From CAYGEY01 sp964349065 (GTDB lineage Bacteria > Patescibacteriota > Gracilibacteria > 1-14-2-50-48-13): a stretch of 40,034 nt of DNA. How positions within the stretch are numbered: position 1 is the first letter of the stretch; each line of letters opens with the position of its first letter. Of the stretch, positions 30,044 through 37,496 are shown one piece after another. The notes beneath the pieces were generated by a model. The model saw nothing but the letters and a program-made list of their open reading frames with translations, made no database searches and was not told the origin of the DNA. Location: the NCBI GenBank assembly GCA_964349065.1, contig CAYGEY010000008.1:1-40034 (forward strand), given 5' to 3'. A program made the position numbers and the translations under genes.

Positions 30044-30469
30044 TTATTTTTGCACGTTAACGCCCATACTGCGTGCAGTACCGGCTATAGAATTCGCAGC
30101 CATGGTCTCATCAAGAGCATTCATGTCCTCCATTTTATCTCGAGCGATTTCCAAAACCTGTTCCCATTGCAGAGTTCCAACTTTCGTTTTATTAGGCTCA
30201 GCTGAACCTTTTTCAATCCCGAGTTTCTTAAGAATCAAAACCGGTGCAGGTGGTTTTCGTGTAATAAATGAAAACGTTCTGTCATCATAAATCGTGATAA
30301 CGGCAGGAATAACAGTATTTCCAAGCTCTCGTGTTTTCTCATTAAACTGAGCACAAAAATCCTGAATGTTTACTCCTGTAGGTCCAAGGGCTGTTCCAAC
30401 CGGTGGAGCTGGATTCGCTTTTCCGGCAGCAAGCTGAAGCTTGATGAGTTTTACAACTTTTTTCGCCAT
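30044..30469 (-). CDS. rplK: Ribosomal protein uL11
   Basis: A 141-residue protein with the normal order: KLIKLQLAAGKANPAPPVG, TALGPTGVNIQDFCAQFNEK, FSFITRKPPAPVLILKK, and the closing SIAGTARSMGVNVQ. It sits at the base of the L7/L12 stalk near the GTPase centre. It follows the 30489 gene (20 bases) and nusG on the same strand. Confidence 0.97.
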   Translation of the reverse strand: MAKKVVKLIKLQLAAGKANPAPPVGTALGPTGVNIQDFCAQFNEKTRELGNTVIPAVITIYDDRTFSFITRKPPAPVLILKKLGIEKGSAEPNKTKVGTLQWEQVLEIARDKMEDMNALDETMAANSIAGTARSMGVNVQK

Positions 30470-30488
30470 AAATTAAATTAAGATAGTA

Positions 30489-31169
30489 CTACGGATAGGT
30501 CCGTAATGTAGTTAAAAATGATTGAAGCGCATTTTGCGAGGCTGTTGGAGCATCAACGGCAACAGCTATATCGTTTGTAACAAAACTGACTATACGGACA
30601 TTTTGTGGTTTATCAAGATGAATATAGTAAAAAGAAGGGTTTTTTGTATCTTTGAATTCCTGGATCACCACTTTAGCATTTTTATTCGGACCATTCACCA
30701 ATTGTAATAAGAATGTATATACATTAGAAATGGCCTGATCCTTCTTGGAAATCACATAAAACGTCATCTCCCCGCTATCTAAAACATATCGAAATTCACT
30801 TACAGTTAATAGCTCCGGAAATGGAGTCAGCGTCTCAAAAATATGCCCGCTCCAAGGAGTAATTGGAATTAATTTTCCGTTCCCACCTAAAGACCCGGCT
30901 ATCCCTTTTTCAACAAACTGCATAAACACATCTGAGGATGTCGCACCTAAAAGCGAGCTTCCCAAATTACTCGACATACTTTTACTCTGTACATTAAGAG
31001 CATCACCAACCCCCACCGCAACCTCTGACATTACCTTTGGTGCTTTTGCAAAGAGCTTCTCCAACTCTTTGGTTTTTCCGTCTTTCAGAAAAACAAAACC
31101 AAACCCTAGCAAAAAAATGAGTCCGGCGAGAGATAGAAGTGTTGTGCCGCGAAGAGAGAGGAAGCTCAT
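30489..31169 (-). CDS. Single-pass membrane protein, unknown, between nusG and rplK
   Basis: A 226-residue protein with one N-terminal helix (about residues 9-28) and a soluble domain. The domain alternates strands and helices (MTFYVISKKDQAISNVYTFL, VVIQEFKDTKNPSFYYIHLD). No family was recognised. It starts 20 bases after the nusG stop and ends 20 bases before rplK, so it is co-transcribed with translation genes, which is unexpected for a membrane protein. It resembles the partial protein at 1-1069 only in having one anchor and an external domain. Confidence 0.75.
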   Translation of the reverse strand: MSFLSLRGTTLLSLAGLIFLLGFGFVFLKDGKTKELEKLFAKAPKVMSEVAVGVGDALNVQSKSMSSNLGSSLLGATSSDVFMQFVEKGIAGSLGGNGKLIPITPWSGHIFETLTPFPELLTVSEFRYVLDSGEMTFYVISKKDQAISNVYTFLLQLVNGPNKNAKVVIQEFKDTKNPSFYYIHLDKPQNVRIVSFVTNDIAVAVDAPTASQNALQSFLTTLRTYP

Positions 31170-31188
31170 GGGCTACTAATATGAAAAA

Positions 31189-31734
31189 CTATTTTTTCTT
31201 GATCTGAGTGAAATCTAACTCAACCGGAGTTTCACGTCCAAACATGGACACAAGTACTTCCACCTTACCTTTATTCTCATCCACTGCTGAAATAATACCT
31301 TCATAGTTTTGGAATGGTCCATCAATAATCATCACTGTTTCACCAACACTAAAATCAATTTTGAAACTCATTTCTTGTTCACCCATTCGCCTTTTTATCA
31401 TACCGAATTCCTCAAGAGAAACCGGCACCGGAATATTTCCCGCTCCTACGAACCCTGTCACATTCGGAGTATTTCGCACCACATACCATGATTCATCAGT
31501 CACCATCATCTCTACCAAAACATATCCCGGGAATATTCGTTTCTTCTCTGCTTTTTTCTCACCTTTTTTAATGACAATCTGTGTCTCCTCAGGTACTAAT
31601 ACATCAAAGATATAATCCTGCATATTATATGTCTCAAGTCTCTGCCGAAGCGCGCGCTCCACTGCATATTCGTATCCTGCATAGGTATGAATTGCATACC
31701 AGTTTCGACCTGTACCTTGTATCTGCTTAGCCAC
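31189..31734 (-). CDS. nusG: Transcription termination/antitermination factor NusG
   Basis: A 181-residue protein starting with GTG (31734). The NGN domain is WYAIHTYAGYEYAVERALRQ to VVRNTPNVTGFVG, and the C-terminal KOW domain starts FSVGETVMIIDGPFQNYEG. It binds RNA polymerase and links it to Rho or ribosomal S10. Length and order are normal. It follows secE by 36 bases, the standard secE-nusG pair. Confidence 0.96.
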   Translation of the reverse strand: MAKQIQGTGRNWYAIHTYAGYEYAVERALRQRLETYNMQDYIFDVLVPEETQIVIKKGEKKAEKKRIFPGYVLVEMMVTDESWYVVRNTPNVTGFVGAGNIPVPVSLEEFGMIKRRMGEQEMSFKIDFSVGETVMIIDGPFQNYEGIISAVDENKGKVEVLVSMFGRETPVELDFTQIKKK

Positions 31735-31770
31735 GGTATAAGAAAAAAATCAAATAAATTTTATTTTGAA

Positions 31771-32100
31771 CTATTTTGTATCAACTTTCACATTCACCGG
31801 ATTACCTTTATCATCAGTTATTTTTAGATCGCCGCTACTGACCGGAGGAACTGACGATGCTGGCAATGTAGCTCCAGAATTTAAGGTACTTCCAGTACCA
31901 ACTCTAAACTGAGCCGTGGCTCCTGTATATGCATTGTATGCCATGGTAAATCCCGTATCGAGAAAGGAAAACCCGACACCAAACACAACAATAAATGCAA
32001 GCACCACCCACACTGATCGATTAACTTCCTCCTTCTTTGGCCAAGTTACGTTCTTTAGCTCTTCGAACGACGCTTTTAAATAGTTTTCTTTCTTCTTCAT
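31771..32100 (-). CDS. secE: SecE translocase subunit with a C-terminal extension
   Basis: A 109-residue protein. Residues 1-55 are a typical single-helix SecE: YLKASFEELKNVTWPKKEEV (the ELKKVTWP motif) and then a hydrophobic helix. After the helix there is an added Ser/Thr/Gly/Pro-rich tail of about 50 residues that ends acidic and lysine-rich. Standard SecE of this type stops near the helix, so the tail is extra. By orientation it should lie on the outer face. It heads the secE-nusG unit. Confidence 0.9.
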   Translation of the reverse strand: MKKKENYLKASFEELKNVTWPKKEEVNRSVWVVLAFIVVFGVGFSFLDTGFTMAYNAYTGATAQFRVGTGSTLNSGATLPASSVPPVSSGDLKITDDKGNPVNVKVDTK

Positions 32101-32142
32101 GGGATATCAAAGTATAAGTAAATCAGTGTACAAGCGGGTACA

Positions 32143-32298
32143 TTATATGGGGAGATCGAGAGATTGCAAGGGCTTGTGGGAGGAAATATTAGTACTTCTA
32201 ATTTTATCCCATTTAAAAATCAGGTCATCCATTTGCTTTTGAGTCTCTTCGTCAACTTCTATTATTTCATAACTTAACTCATTACTTTCATTATCCAT
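32143..32298 (-). CDS. Possible small acidic protein of 51 residues
   Basis: An unlisted short ORF from the ATG at 32298 to a TAA at 32143. The peptide opens MDNESNELSYEIIEVDEETQ, then has a helical stretch with a tryptophan, and ends in a Ser/Leu/Pro-rich tail. The codon use looks coding. It lies 42 bases upstream of secE on the same strand. No Shine-Dalgarno or promoter is obvious. It could be an upstream ORF affecting secE, or chance. Confidence 0.4.
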   Translation of the reverse strand: MDNESNELSYEIIEVDEETQKQMDDLIFKWDKIRSTNISSHKPLQSLDLPI

Positions 32299-32379
32299 AT
32301 TAATAACAGTAAGTAATTTATTTCATTCAAAATATAACACATTTTCTTCATTCCAAAACAATATTGATCAAATATATTC

Positions 32380-32407
32380 TTGCCCCTCTCTCAAATCTCC
32401 CTATAAT
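32380..32407 (+). promoter_or_regulatory. Promoter of tRNA-Leu
   Basis: TTGCCC (32380-32385) and a perfect TATAAT (32402-32407) are separated by 16 bases. The start would be near 32414, 15 bases before the tRNA. Confidence 0.65.
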
Positions 32408-32428
32408 CACCCCTGTACGTTCACTTAT

Positions 32429-32513
32429 GCCGAAGTGGTGGAATTGGTATACACGCGCGACTCAAAATCGCGTTCCGCAAGGATTGAGGGTTCGAGTCCC
32501 TCCTTCGGCACCA
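32429..32513 (+). tRNA. tRNA-Leu (CAA anticodon)
   Basis: Acceptor GCCGAAG pairs with CTTCGGC, followed by A and an encoded CCA. The anticodon stem CGCGA/TCGCG holds the loop CTCAAAA, so the anticodon is CAA and reads TTG. A variable arm of the class II type and the T arm with GGTTCGAGTCC are present. Length is 85 bases with CCA. Confidence 0.97.
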
Positions 32514-32564
32514 GAGAAAATGTGACTGTGAATAGATCCAACTTCATAACGGAATCAGATTTCT

Positions 32565-32990
32565 ATGACTAATGAAGAAAAGAAAAAATTAATACTTACA
32601 AATTTAGAAAAGTACACATTAGGTGTTATCTCGACAATACACGAGAATAATACACCTGAAGCTGCAGTTATTGGTATTTCTCAAAAAGATAATCTAGAAC
32701 TTATTTTTGATACATTTATTGAGTCAAGAAAATATAAGAATATTAAAAGTAATCCAAGAGTCGCAATAGTAGTGGGTTGGGATGACAACATAACCATTCA
32801 ATTCGAAGGAATAGCAACAGAACTTCGTGAAGTTGAGCGAGAAGAATATTTACAAATACATCTAGTAAAGATACCTAGTGAAATACATTTTATTAAGAAA
32901 GGTGCAACATTATTCAAAGTAATACCAAAATGGGTGAGGTTTTCAGATTTTAGGAAAGAACCCTCTGAAATTTTTGAGTTATATTTCTAG
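32565..32990 (+). CDS. PNPOx-like (FMN-binding split barrel) protein
   Basis: A 141-residue protein with the pattern of the general-stress-protein-26-like branch: LGVISTIHENNTPEAAVIG in the N-terminal strands, then LIFDTFIESRKYKNIKSNPR, the flavin-contacting motif with S-R-K and N-P-R, followed by VAIVVGWDDN and IQFEGIATEL. These are flavin or F420-binding proteins; the reaction is unknown. It stands alone behind tRNA-Leu. Ends with TAG; the hairpin just after it is likely its terminator. Confidence 0.85.
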   Translation: MTNEEKKKLILTNLEKYTLGVISTIHENNTPEAAVIGISQKDNLELIFDTFIESRKYKNIKSNPRVAIVVGWDDNITIQFEGIATELREVEREEYLQIHLVKIPSEIHFIKKGATLFKVIPKWVRFSDFRKEPSEIFELYF

Positions 32991-32997
32991 CACAATA

Positions 32998-33045
32998 ACA
33001 AAAGCCGACATTGGGTAATGTCGACAACTTTTGTTTTTGTTTCTG
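32998..33045. terminator. Hairpin with T-runs, both directions
   Basis: CGACATT (33006-33012) pairs with AATGTCG (33017-33023), loop GGGT, and is extended outside by ACAAAAG (32998-33004) with CTTTTGT (33028-33034). A T-rich run follows on the plus strand, and GCTTTTGTTATT on the minus. It probably ends the PNPOx gene and perhaps a leftward RNA from the next island. Confidence 0.7.
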
Positions 33046-33292
33046 TTTGGAGCAAGAAAGAAGTTGTTCCAAGAAACAATGAATCTGACTAGGACTCAGA
33101 GATTTCTCACCTTACTTCGGTACTAGTATGTCCCCCAGCCCAGGGGTTGCTTTGGTGGAAGGCTATACTTTGATTTAAACTCGTCCCGAGGGCGCGAGTC
33201 AGAGACACAGATTTCCAGCGTTAGAAGCGAAACGATGCGAGAGTCACTCGTATGTTCCATAAGCATAAAGTAGAGAAAGAGGAGCCTTTTTC
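33035..33292. ncRNA. Hairpin-rich, GC-richer noncoding island, identity unknown
   Basis: No convincing ORF is seen in this stretch, yet it is clearly less AT-rich than the flanks and full of stems: GTTTC/TTGGA (33039-33051) with TCCAA/GAAAC (33068-33077); ACTAG (33088-33092) with CTAGT (33123-33127) enclosing a TAC-TTCG-GTA hairpin (33113-33122); CCCC (33133-33136) with GGGG (33143-33146); ACTCG (33179-33183) with CGAGT (33195-33199); CGTT (33219-33222) with AACG (33231-33234); and ATGCGAG with CTCGTAT (33235-33253). Strand is not settled, since a terminator follows on the minus strand while the UUCG loop favours the plus strand. tRNA-like T arms, RNase P core motifs and tmRNA ends were looked for and not found. 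The remaining gap up to 33445 is plain AT-rich DNA. Confidence 0.4.
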
Positions 33293-33445
33293 CTGTAATA
33301 TTTGTTTTTGTATTAAATGCATAAATAAATAAATATAAAAAGCTCTTCTCTCCCTACTTTGGATTTTTTTGCCGTCTGTAAAAGATCATTTCAAAGTATT
33401 GTACCAGAAATGAGTGAAAATTACAAACAAATGGAGTGGAAAAAC

Positions 33446-34759
33446 TTATGTACTAATAACTCGTGTAACTTGTTTAAGAACTCTCGTGAGCACCCTATCC
33501 TCTCCCGCCAAATCAAACGCAATATTCGCCAGCGCCAGCGGCGTAATATCGCGCGCATCCTTGATCTTCCCGGTCATATCCTTCACTCTCCTTATAGACT
33601 CCGGCTTCAAATACGCGATCTTCGGCCTCTTCATAAACTTCAACCCTCGATACCAATTTGCTTTCTCCAACTCATCAAACAACTCTTTGAGCATCGACCC
33701 ACCTCCAGATAAGTATAGTCTCGAAGGGAAATACTCCGTCACCTCAAACGTCAAAAGCGCGTGATGCAAACTCTCGAGCCACGTAGTCACATCAGCCTTC
33801 AAGATCTCCCGCACCTCTTCTTCTTTTTTCCCTTTCAACTTCCCTTCAGAAAACTCTATCTTCATTTTCTCTGCATCCAAAAAGGGTATATGAAAATGCT
33901 TCGCCAATCTCTTGGTAAACACTCGTCCCCCGATCGCGAACATCTTTGTCCCCACAACTCCACCATTGATCACTAATGCAATATCCGTGGACCCACCCCC
34001 GATATCAATGTAAATACTACTTGTATCCCCGCCTTCTTCCATATCCCGACAATGCGCAACAGCAAAGGGCTCCACGATAATTGATAATAATTCCTTATTC
34101 AAATTATCACTCACAGAAACAAGACTCTCATAATGAACGAGCGGCGCGAATGAATTAAAAATACTCATCACCATATGTTTCCCCTTAAACCCGATCGGAT
34201 TACTCACGCGATATCCATCGATCCGCACATCCACAATAGATGAATGTACCAACTTGGTCTCCACCTCCGGATACCCGGTCTCAAATGCTATCTCTCTTCG
34301 CGCTTTTTCATACGCTCGCCACTGAACCTTTTGTAACAGATTTTTCAACTCCGCCAAAATTATTTTCTCAACCGGATGTTCACGTACATACTCCACTGTA
34401 TTCGTTGTTCCTTTGACGAGTTCCCCGGCAATGCCAATCACGAGTTGAACCGGCTTCATTTTTGCCATCGCCTCGGCTTCAGCGATCGCATGACTGCTAT
34501 TAAATGTCACCTGCTCAATATCAATCACCCCTCCATTGTACATATCCCCCATTTTCTGGCTCGCCTTACCCACTCCCTTCACCTCAACCTTCCCTTCTTC
34601 ATGATCAATCACGCATACAAGCGCCTTCACACTATCCGTCCCGATATCCAAAACTAAAACCTGCACTTTCCCCGCAATCACTTGAGGTTCATGTGCCAGT
34701 TCTTCCTGTTGTTTTCCTTTTGTGTAGGTATGGAGAAGGTTTTGAAAAATATTTTTCAT
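33446..34759 (-). CDS. FtsA/PilM-type actin-like ATPase
   Basis: A 437-residue protein with the actin-fold phosphate-binding motifs: VLDIGTDSVKALV near the start, then YIDIGGGSTDIALV and LYLSGGGSMLKELFDEL. MKMKPVQLVIGIAG and the 1C-like insert fit the FtsA/PilM group. FtsA tethers FtsZ to the membrane during division; PilM is the cytoplasmic ring of type IV pili. A basic amphipathic tail of the FtsA kind is not obvious, though the last 15 residues (VLTRVLKQVTRVIST) could bind membrane. No ftsZ or pilN gene lies next to it, so the choice between the two stays open. The gene is GC-richer than its surroundings. Confidence 0.8.
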   Translation of the reverse strand: MKNIFQNLLHTYTKGKQQEELAHEPQVIAGKVQVLVLDIGTDSVKALVCVIDHEEGKVEVKGVGKASQKMGDMYNGGVIDIEQVTFNSSHAIAEAEAMAKMKPVQLVIGIAGELVKGTTNTVEYVREHPVEKIILAELKNLLQKVQWRAYEKARREIAFETGYPEVETKLVHSSIVDVRIDGYRVSNPIGFKGKHMVMSIFNSFAPLVHYESLVSVSDNLNKELLSIIVEPFAVAHCRDMEEGGDTSSIYIDIGGGSTDIALVINGGVVGTKMFAIGGRVFTKRLAKHFHIPFLDAEKMKIEFSEGKLKGKKEEEVREILKADVTTWLESLHHALLTFEVTEYFPSRLYLSGGGSMLKELFDELEKANWYRGLKFMKRPKIAYLKPESIRRVKDMTGKIKDARDITPLALANIAFDLAGEDRVLTRVLKQVTRVIST

Positions 34760-34792
34760 GAACGAGAATTATTTGTGTGCAAATGTAGCTAG

Positions 34793-34819
34793 ATTGTAAA
34801 AGCGCGGGAGTAATAGTCA
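34793..34819 (-). promoter_or_regulatory. Promoter candidate of the actin-like ATPase gene
   Basis: On the minus strand TTGACT (34814-34819) and TACAAT (34793-34798) are separated by 15 bases, a little short. It diverges from the gltX promoter. Confidence 0.4.
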
Positions 34820-34845
34820 ATTGATATACAATTATCCATGTTTCC

Positions 34846-34873
34846 TTTGCTATTTTATATTGTTTATAGATAA
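34846..34873 (+). promoter_or_regulatory. Promoter of gltX
   Basis: TTGCTA (34846-34851) and GATAAT (34868-34873) are separated by 16 bases. The start near 34880 leaves a leader of about 20 bases without a Shine-Dalgarno sequence. Confidence 0.5.
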
Positions 34874-34900
34874 TACTGATGAATATCTACATCCACTCTT

Positions 34901-36388
34901 ATGACAGTACGCGTCAGATTAGCTCCCAGCCCAACAGGGTATATGCACATCGGGACACTCCGAAATGCAATCTATAACTACGTTTTTGCCAAACAAAACA
35001 ACGGAGTTTTTTACGTTCGAATTGAAGATACAGATATGGACCGAATGGTTACTGGCGCGTATGAAAGCCTACTTGAAGGTCTTAAATGGAGCGGAATGAA
35101 TTATACCGAAGGTCCGGATATCGGAGGCCCCTATGCCCCATACATCCAAACAGAGAGAAGCAAACGACATATAGAAGTAGCTATGGAACTCATAGAAAGA
35201 GGTCACGCATATTATTGTTTTTGCACCAAAACAGAACTAGAAGAAATGCGTAAAATGCAGGAAGCACGAGGGCTGCCTCCTCAATATGACCGAAGATATA
35301 GAGATTTCCCCATTGATCAAGCTAAGGAGTGGGTAGCTGAAGGCAAAGAATATGTTGTTCGCCTCAAAATGCCACTGACCGGAGATCTGATTTGTGATGA
35401 CATTGTCCGCGGCAAAGTAAAATTTCCGGCCAAAGATCTCGATGACTGTATCCTTCTCAAATCAAGTGGTGTTTCAACATACCACTTAGCTGCTATGGTA
35501 GATGACCATGATCAAGGCACAACTCACATCATTAGAAGTGAAGAGTGGCTTCCATCCATTGCAAAACATCAATACTTGTTTCAGGCTATGGACTGGGAAG
35601 CTCCAAAATTTGCACACCTTCCACTCATCCTCAATGAAGATCGGACGAAAATGTCTAAACGGAAAGGTGATGTATCACTTGATAGCTACATACAAAAAGG
35701 TTACCTCAAAGAAGCCTTGATCAACTTCCTCTCACTCCTTGGCTGGACACACCCAGAACAAAAGGAAGTTTTTGACATTGATGAACTGATACGAGTTTTT
35801 GATTTAGGAAAAATCCATAAAGCCGGAGCAATTTTTAAACTCGAAAAACTCAATTGGATCAATGGACAGCATATCCGCATGCAAAACCCTGAAAATCTCA
35901 TGACCCTTATTATCGAGCATGGTACATCTTTCGGATATATTGCAGATTTCACTAACCACATAGAAATCAATGGCAATAAAGTAGACAAAGATACCTTCCT
36001 GAAAATTATTCAACATTCGCAAAGTAAACTAACACTTTTACCAGAAATTTCTGAACAAATGACATGGTATTTCGATACTGAGCTTCATTTCTCAAAAGAT
36101 CTCTTTGTTCACGAAAAAATGCAAGTCACACATCAGGGCGCACGAGATGCTCTCATTCGAATTTCTTCAGAATTAGAATCCATGAATGACTGGCACTTAG
36201 AGCTTCTCAAAGAAAAACTCTTTGCCCTCGGAGCAACACTTGGACTTTCCAACGGACAACTGCTCTGGCCGCTGCGAGTCGCCCTCTCCGGCCTCCCTGT
36301 AAGTCCCGGCGCATTTGAACTCGCAGACATTCTAGGAAAAGAAGAAACACTCCGAAGAATTGGTCATGCATTGAAAAAGCTTGAATAA
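34901..36388 (+). CDS. gltX: Glutamyl-tRNA synthetase
   Basis: A 495-residue class I synthetase that charges tRNA-Glu. The first signature follows RLAPSPTGYM as H16-I-G, and the second is K250-M-S-K-R254, as usual in GluRS. The catalytic core has RIEDTDMDRM and the DDHDQGTTHIIR segment, and the C-terminal all-helical anticodon-binding domain is complete. If the genome lacks GlnRS it would also mischarge tRNA-Gln for amidation by GatCAB, but those genes are not in the window. It is followed by the zinc-ribbon gene. Confidence 0.97.
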   Translation: MTVRVRLAPSPTGYMHIGTLRNAIYNYVFAKQNNGVFYVRIEDTDMDRMVTGAYESLLEGLKWSGMNYTEGPDIGGPYAPYIQTERSKRHIEVAMELIERGHAYYCFCTKTELEEMRKMQEARGLPPQYDRRYRDFPIDQAKEWVAEGKEYVVRLKMPLTGDLICDDIVRGKVKFPAKDLDDCILLKSSGVSTYHLAAMVDDHDQGTTHIIRSEEWLPSIAKHQYLFQAMDWEAPKFAHLPLILNEDRTKMSKRKGDVSLDSYIQKGYLKEALINFLSLLGWTHPEQKEVFDIDELIRVFDLGKIHKAGAIFKLEKLNWINGQHIRMQNPENLMTLIIEHGTSFGYIADFTNHIEINGNKVDKDTFLKIIQHSQSKLTLLPEISEQMTWYFDTELHFSKDLFVHEKMQVTHQGARDALIRISSELESMNDWHLELLKEKLFALGATLGLSNGQLLWPLRVALSGLPVSPGAFELADILGKEETLRRIGHALKKLE

Positions 36389-36444
36389 CTTTATTTTTTG
36401 CTCTACTATCAAAATTGTCCCGAGTAAATATTAACATACTTAGC

Positions 36445-36762
36445 ATGATATACGCACATCTAGCCATGATCATCCGTTTTTTGAAAAAGAATCTACCCTG
36501 CCCAAGCTGTAATAAATCATTTAATAATCATGAAATCGATATCATTGAGTTGCAAGATGACGCATGCATTATGTACATAGGATGTGAAATGTGTGATTTA
36601 GAGCTTGAAGTAGAGATCATTACACGTGATGGTGAATTCGAGCCGCAAATTAACATTCTTTCTAATTCACCAGTAACGGAAGAAGATGTAGAGCGCATAT
36701 CAAAAGTGCTTTCCAGCCATAAAGGAAGTTTGAAGTCACTCCTTAAAGATCCTGCTGTTTAG
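36445..36762 (+). CDS. Small zinc-ribbon protein, unknown
   Basis: A 105-residue protein from the ATG at 36445; ATG 36466 is also plausible and would start MIIRFLKKNLPCPSC. The pair CPSC (after LKKNLP) and C-x-x-C in GCEMCDLELEV forms a zinc ribbon with short beta strands between. The C-terminal half is acidic and ends in a helix (EDVERISKVLSSH). No family was recognised. It is 56 bases after gltX and may share its transcript. A long inverted repeat follows its stop. Confidence 0.7.
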   Translation: MIYAHLAMIIRFLKKNLPCPSCNKSFNNHEIDIIELQDDACIMYIGCEMCDLELEVEIITRDGEFEPQINILSNSPVTEEDVERISKVLSSHKGSLKSLLKDPAV

Positions 36763-36856
36763 AAAATAAGAACATTTAATACCCGACTCTCCATTATCTT
36801 CACGTTCGTTACGACAAGAGATCGAGTCTAGGGTATTAAATGTTCTTATTTTTTAC
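36763..36856. terminator. Long bidirectional hairpin with 22-bp perfect arms
   Basis: AAAATAAGAACATTTAATAC plus CC (36763-36784) pairs exactly with the segment at 36831-36852, with inner GACTC (36785-36789) and GAGTC (36824-36828), and a small CGT/ACG stem in the loop. It has A-rich and T-rich ends, so it can terminate both the zinc-ribbon gene and the leftward gene, whose stop lies in the right arm. Arms this long are unusual for a simple terminator. Confidence 0.75.
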
Positions 36857-37496
36857 TAGGCACTAACTTCAAACCAACAGCAAGCAAAAAACTAAACATC
36901 ATTATATACACCCATTCATTTCCTGTCTTTGGCGTTGCTACTACTTTTTCAATAGTCAAATTTTCTCTGATTACTTGCTCCTCAGTAATTACCTCCCTTG
37001 TAAACAATTCTCGATTCGGCAATACTTCCATTGAAATAGGTGCAACTACTGATGGCGCAACAAATTCGATCGCCTTCGGCTCAATCGCACTACTTTCATG
37101 GATAACTACAGGTTCAACAATGGGCTGAATCTCTGCAAACCCGATATCAGAGCTTGCTACTATCACACCTGTCGAGGTTGTCGGCAATTCTGTTCCGGTA
37201 GAAATTGGATTTGCAATAACCACATTAGACGGAAATGTATTTTGTATCAATGAAACATCTGCAAACAAAACAGACCCGGTTCCTGAGGTATCTACACCAT
37301 TGAGCACTTCTCCACTTCCCCCACTTAAAAGACTACTTCCGATATTAACTGTGTTCAAGTCAGCAACCCCACTTGGAGCATTGTTTCCTGAAAGAATGCT
37401 AGATTGAATTTGGTTTGCAAAAGAAAAAACAGCAACCACAAGTCCTATCGAGATTAACCCTACTATTGTAAAAATTGTTTTAATTTGTGCTCTCAT
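36846..37496 (-). CDS. Surface-type protein with sorting-signal-like tail
   Basis: A 216-residue protein. An N-terminal helix (about residues 9-27) acts as a signal or anchor. The middle is low-complexity, rich in Ser, Gly, Val, Ile and Pro, with no recognised domain. The end reads ATPKTG, then a hydrophobic stretch of about 20 residues, then KLVPSKK. This is the three-part order (motif, helix, basic tail) of sortase-type cell-wall sorting signals, with TPKTG in place of LPxTG. It overlaps the preceding cohesin-like gene by four bases (ATGA), so translation is coupled. No sortase gene is in the window. Confidence 0.75.
   Translation of the reverse strand: MRAQIKTIFTIVGLISIGLVVAVFSFANQIQSSILSGNNAPSGVADLNTVNIGSSLLSGGSGEVLNGVDTSGTGSVLFADVSLIQNTFPSNVVIANPISTGTELPTTSTGVIVASSDIGFAEIQPIVEPVVIHESSAIEPKAIEFVAPSVVAPISMEVLPNRELFTREVITEEQVIRENLTIEKVVATPKTGNEWVYIMMFSFLLAVGLKLVPSKK

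Noticed and set aside
33000..33300. tmRNA or RNase P RNA
   Set aside because: No T-arm-like TTCRA, no CCA end, no GGAGGAAAGUCC-like core and no clear tag frame could be found, so only an unknown structured island is claimed.
33359..33764. Plus-strand ORFs of about 116 residues
   Set aside because: They are antisense to the actin-like ATPase gene, with no family features.
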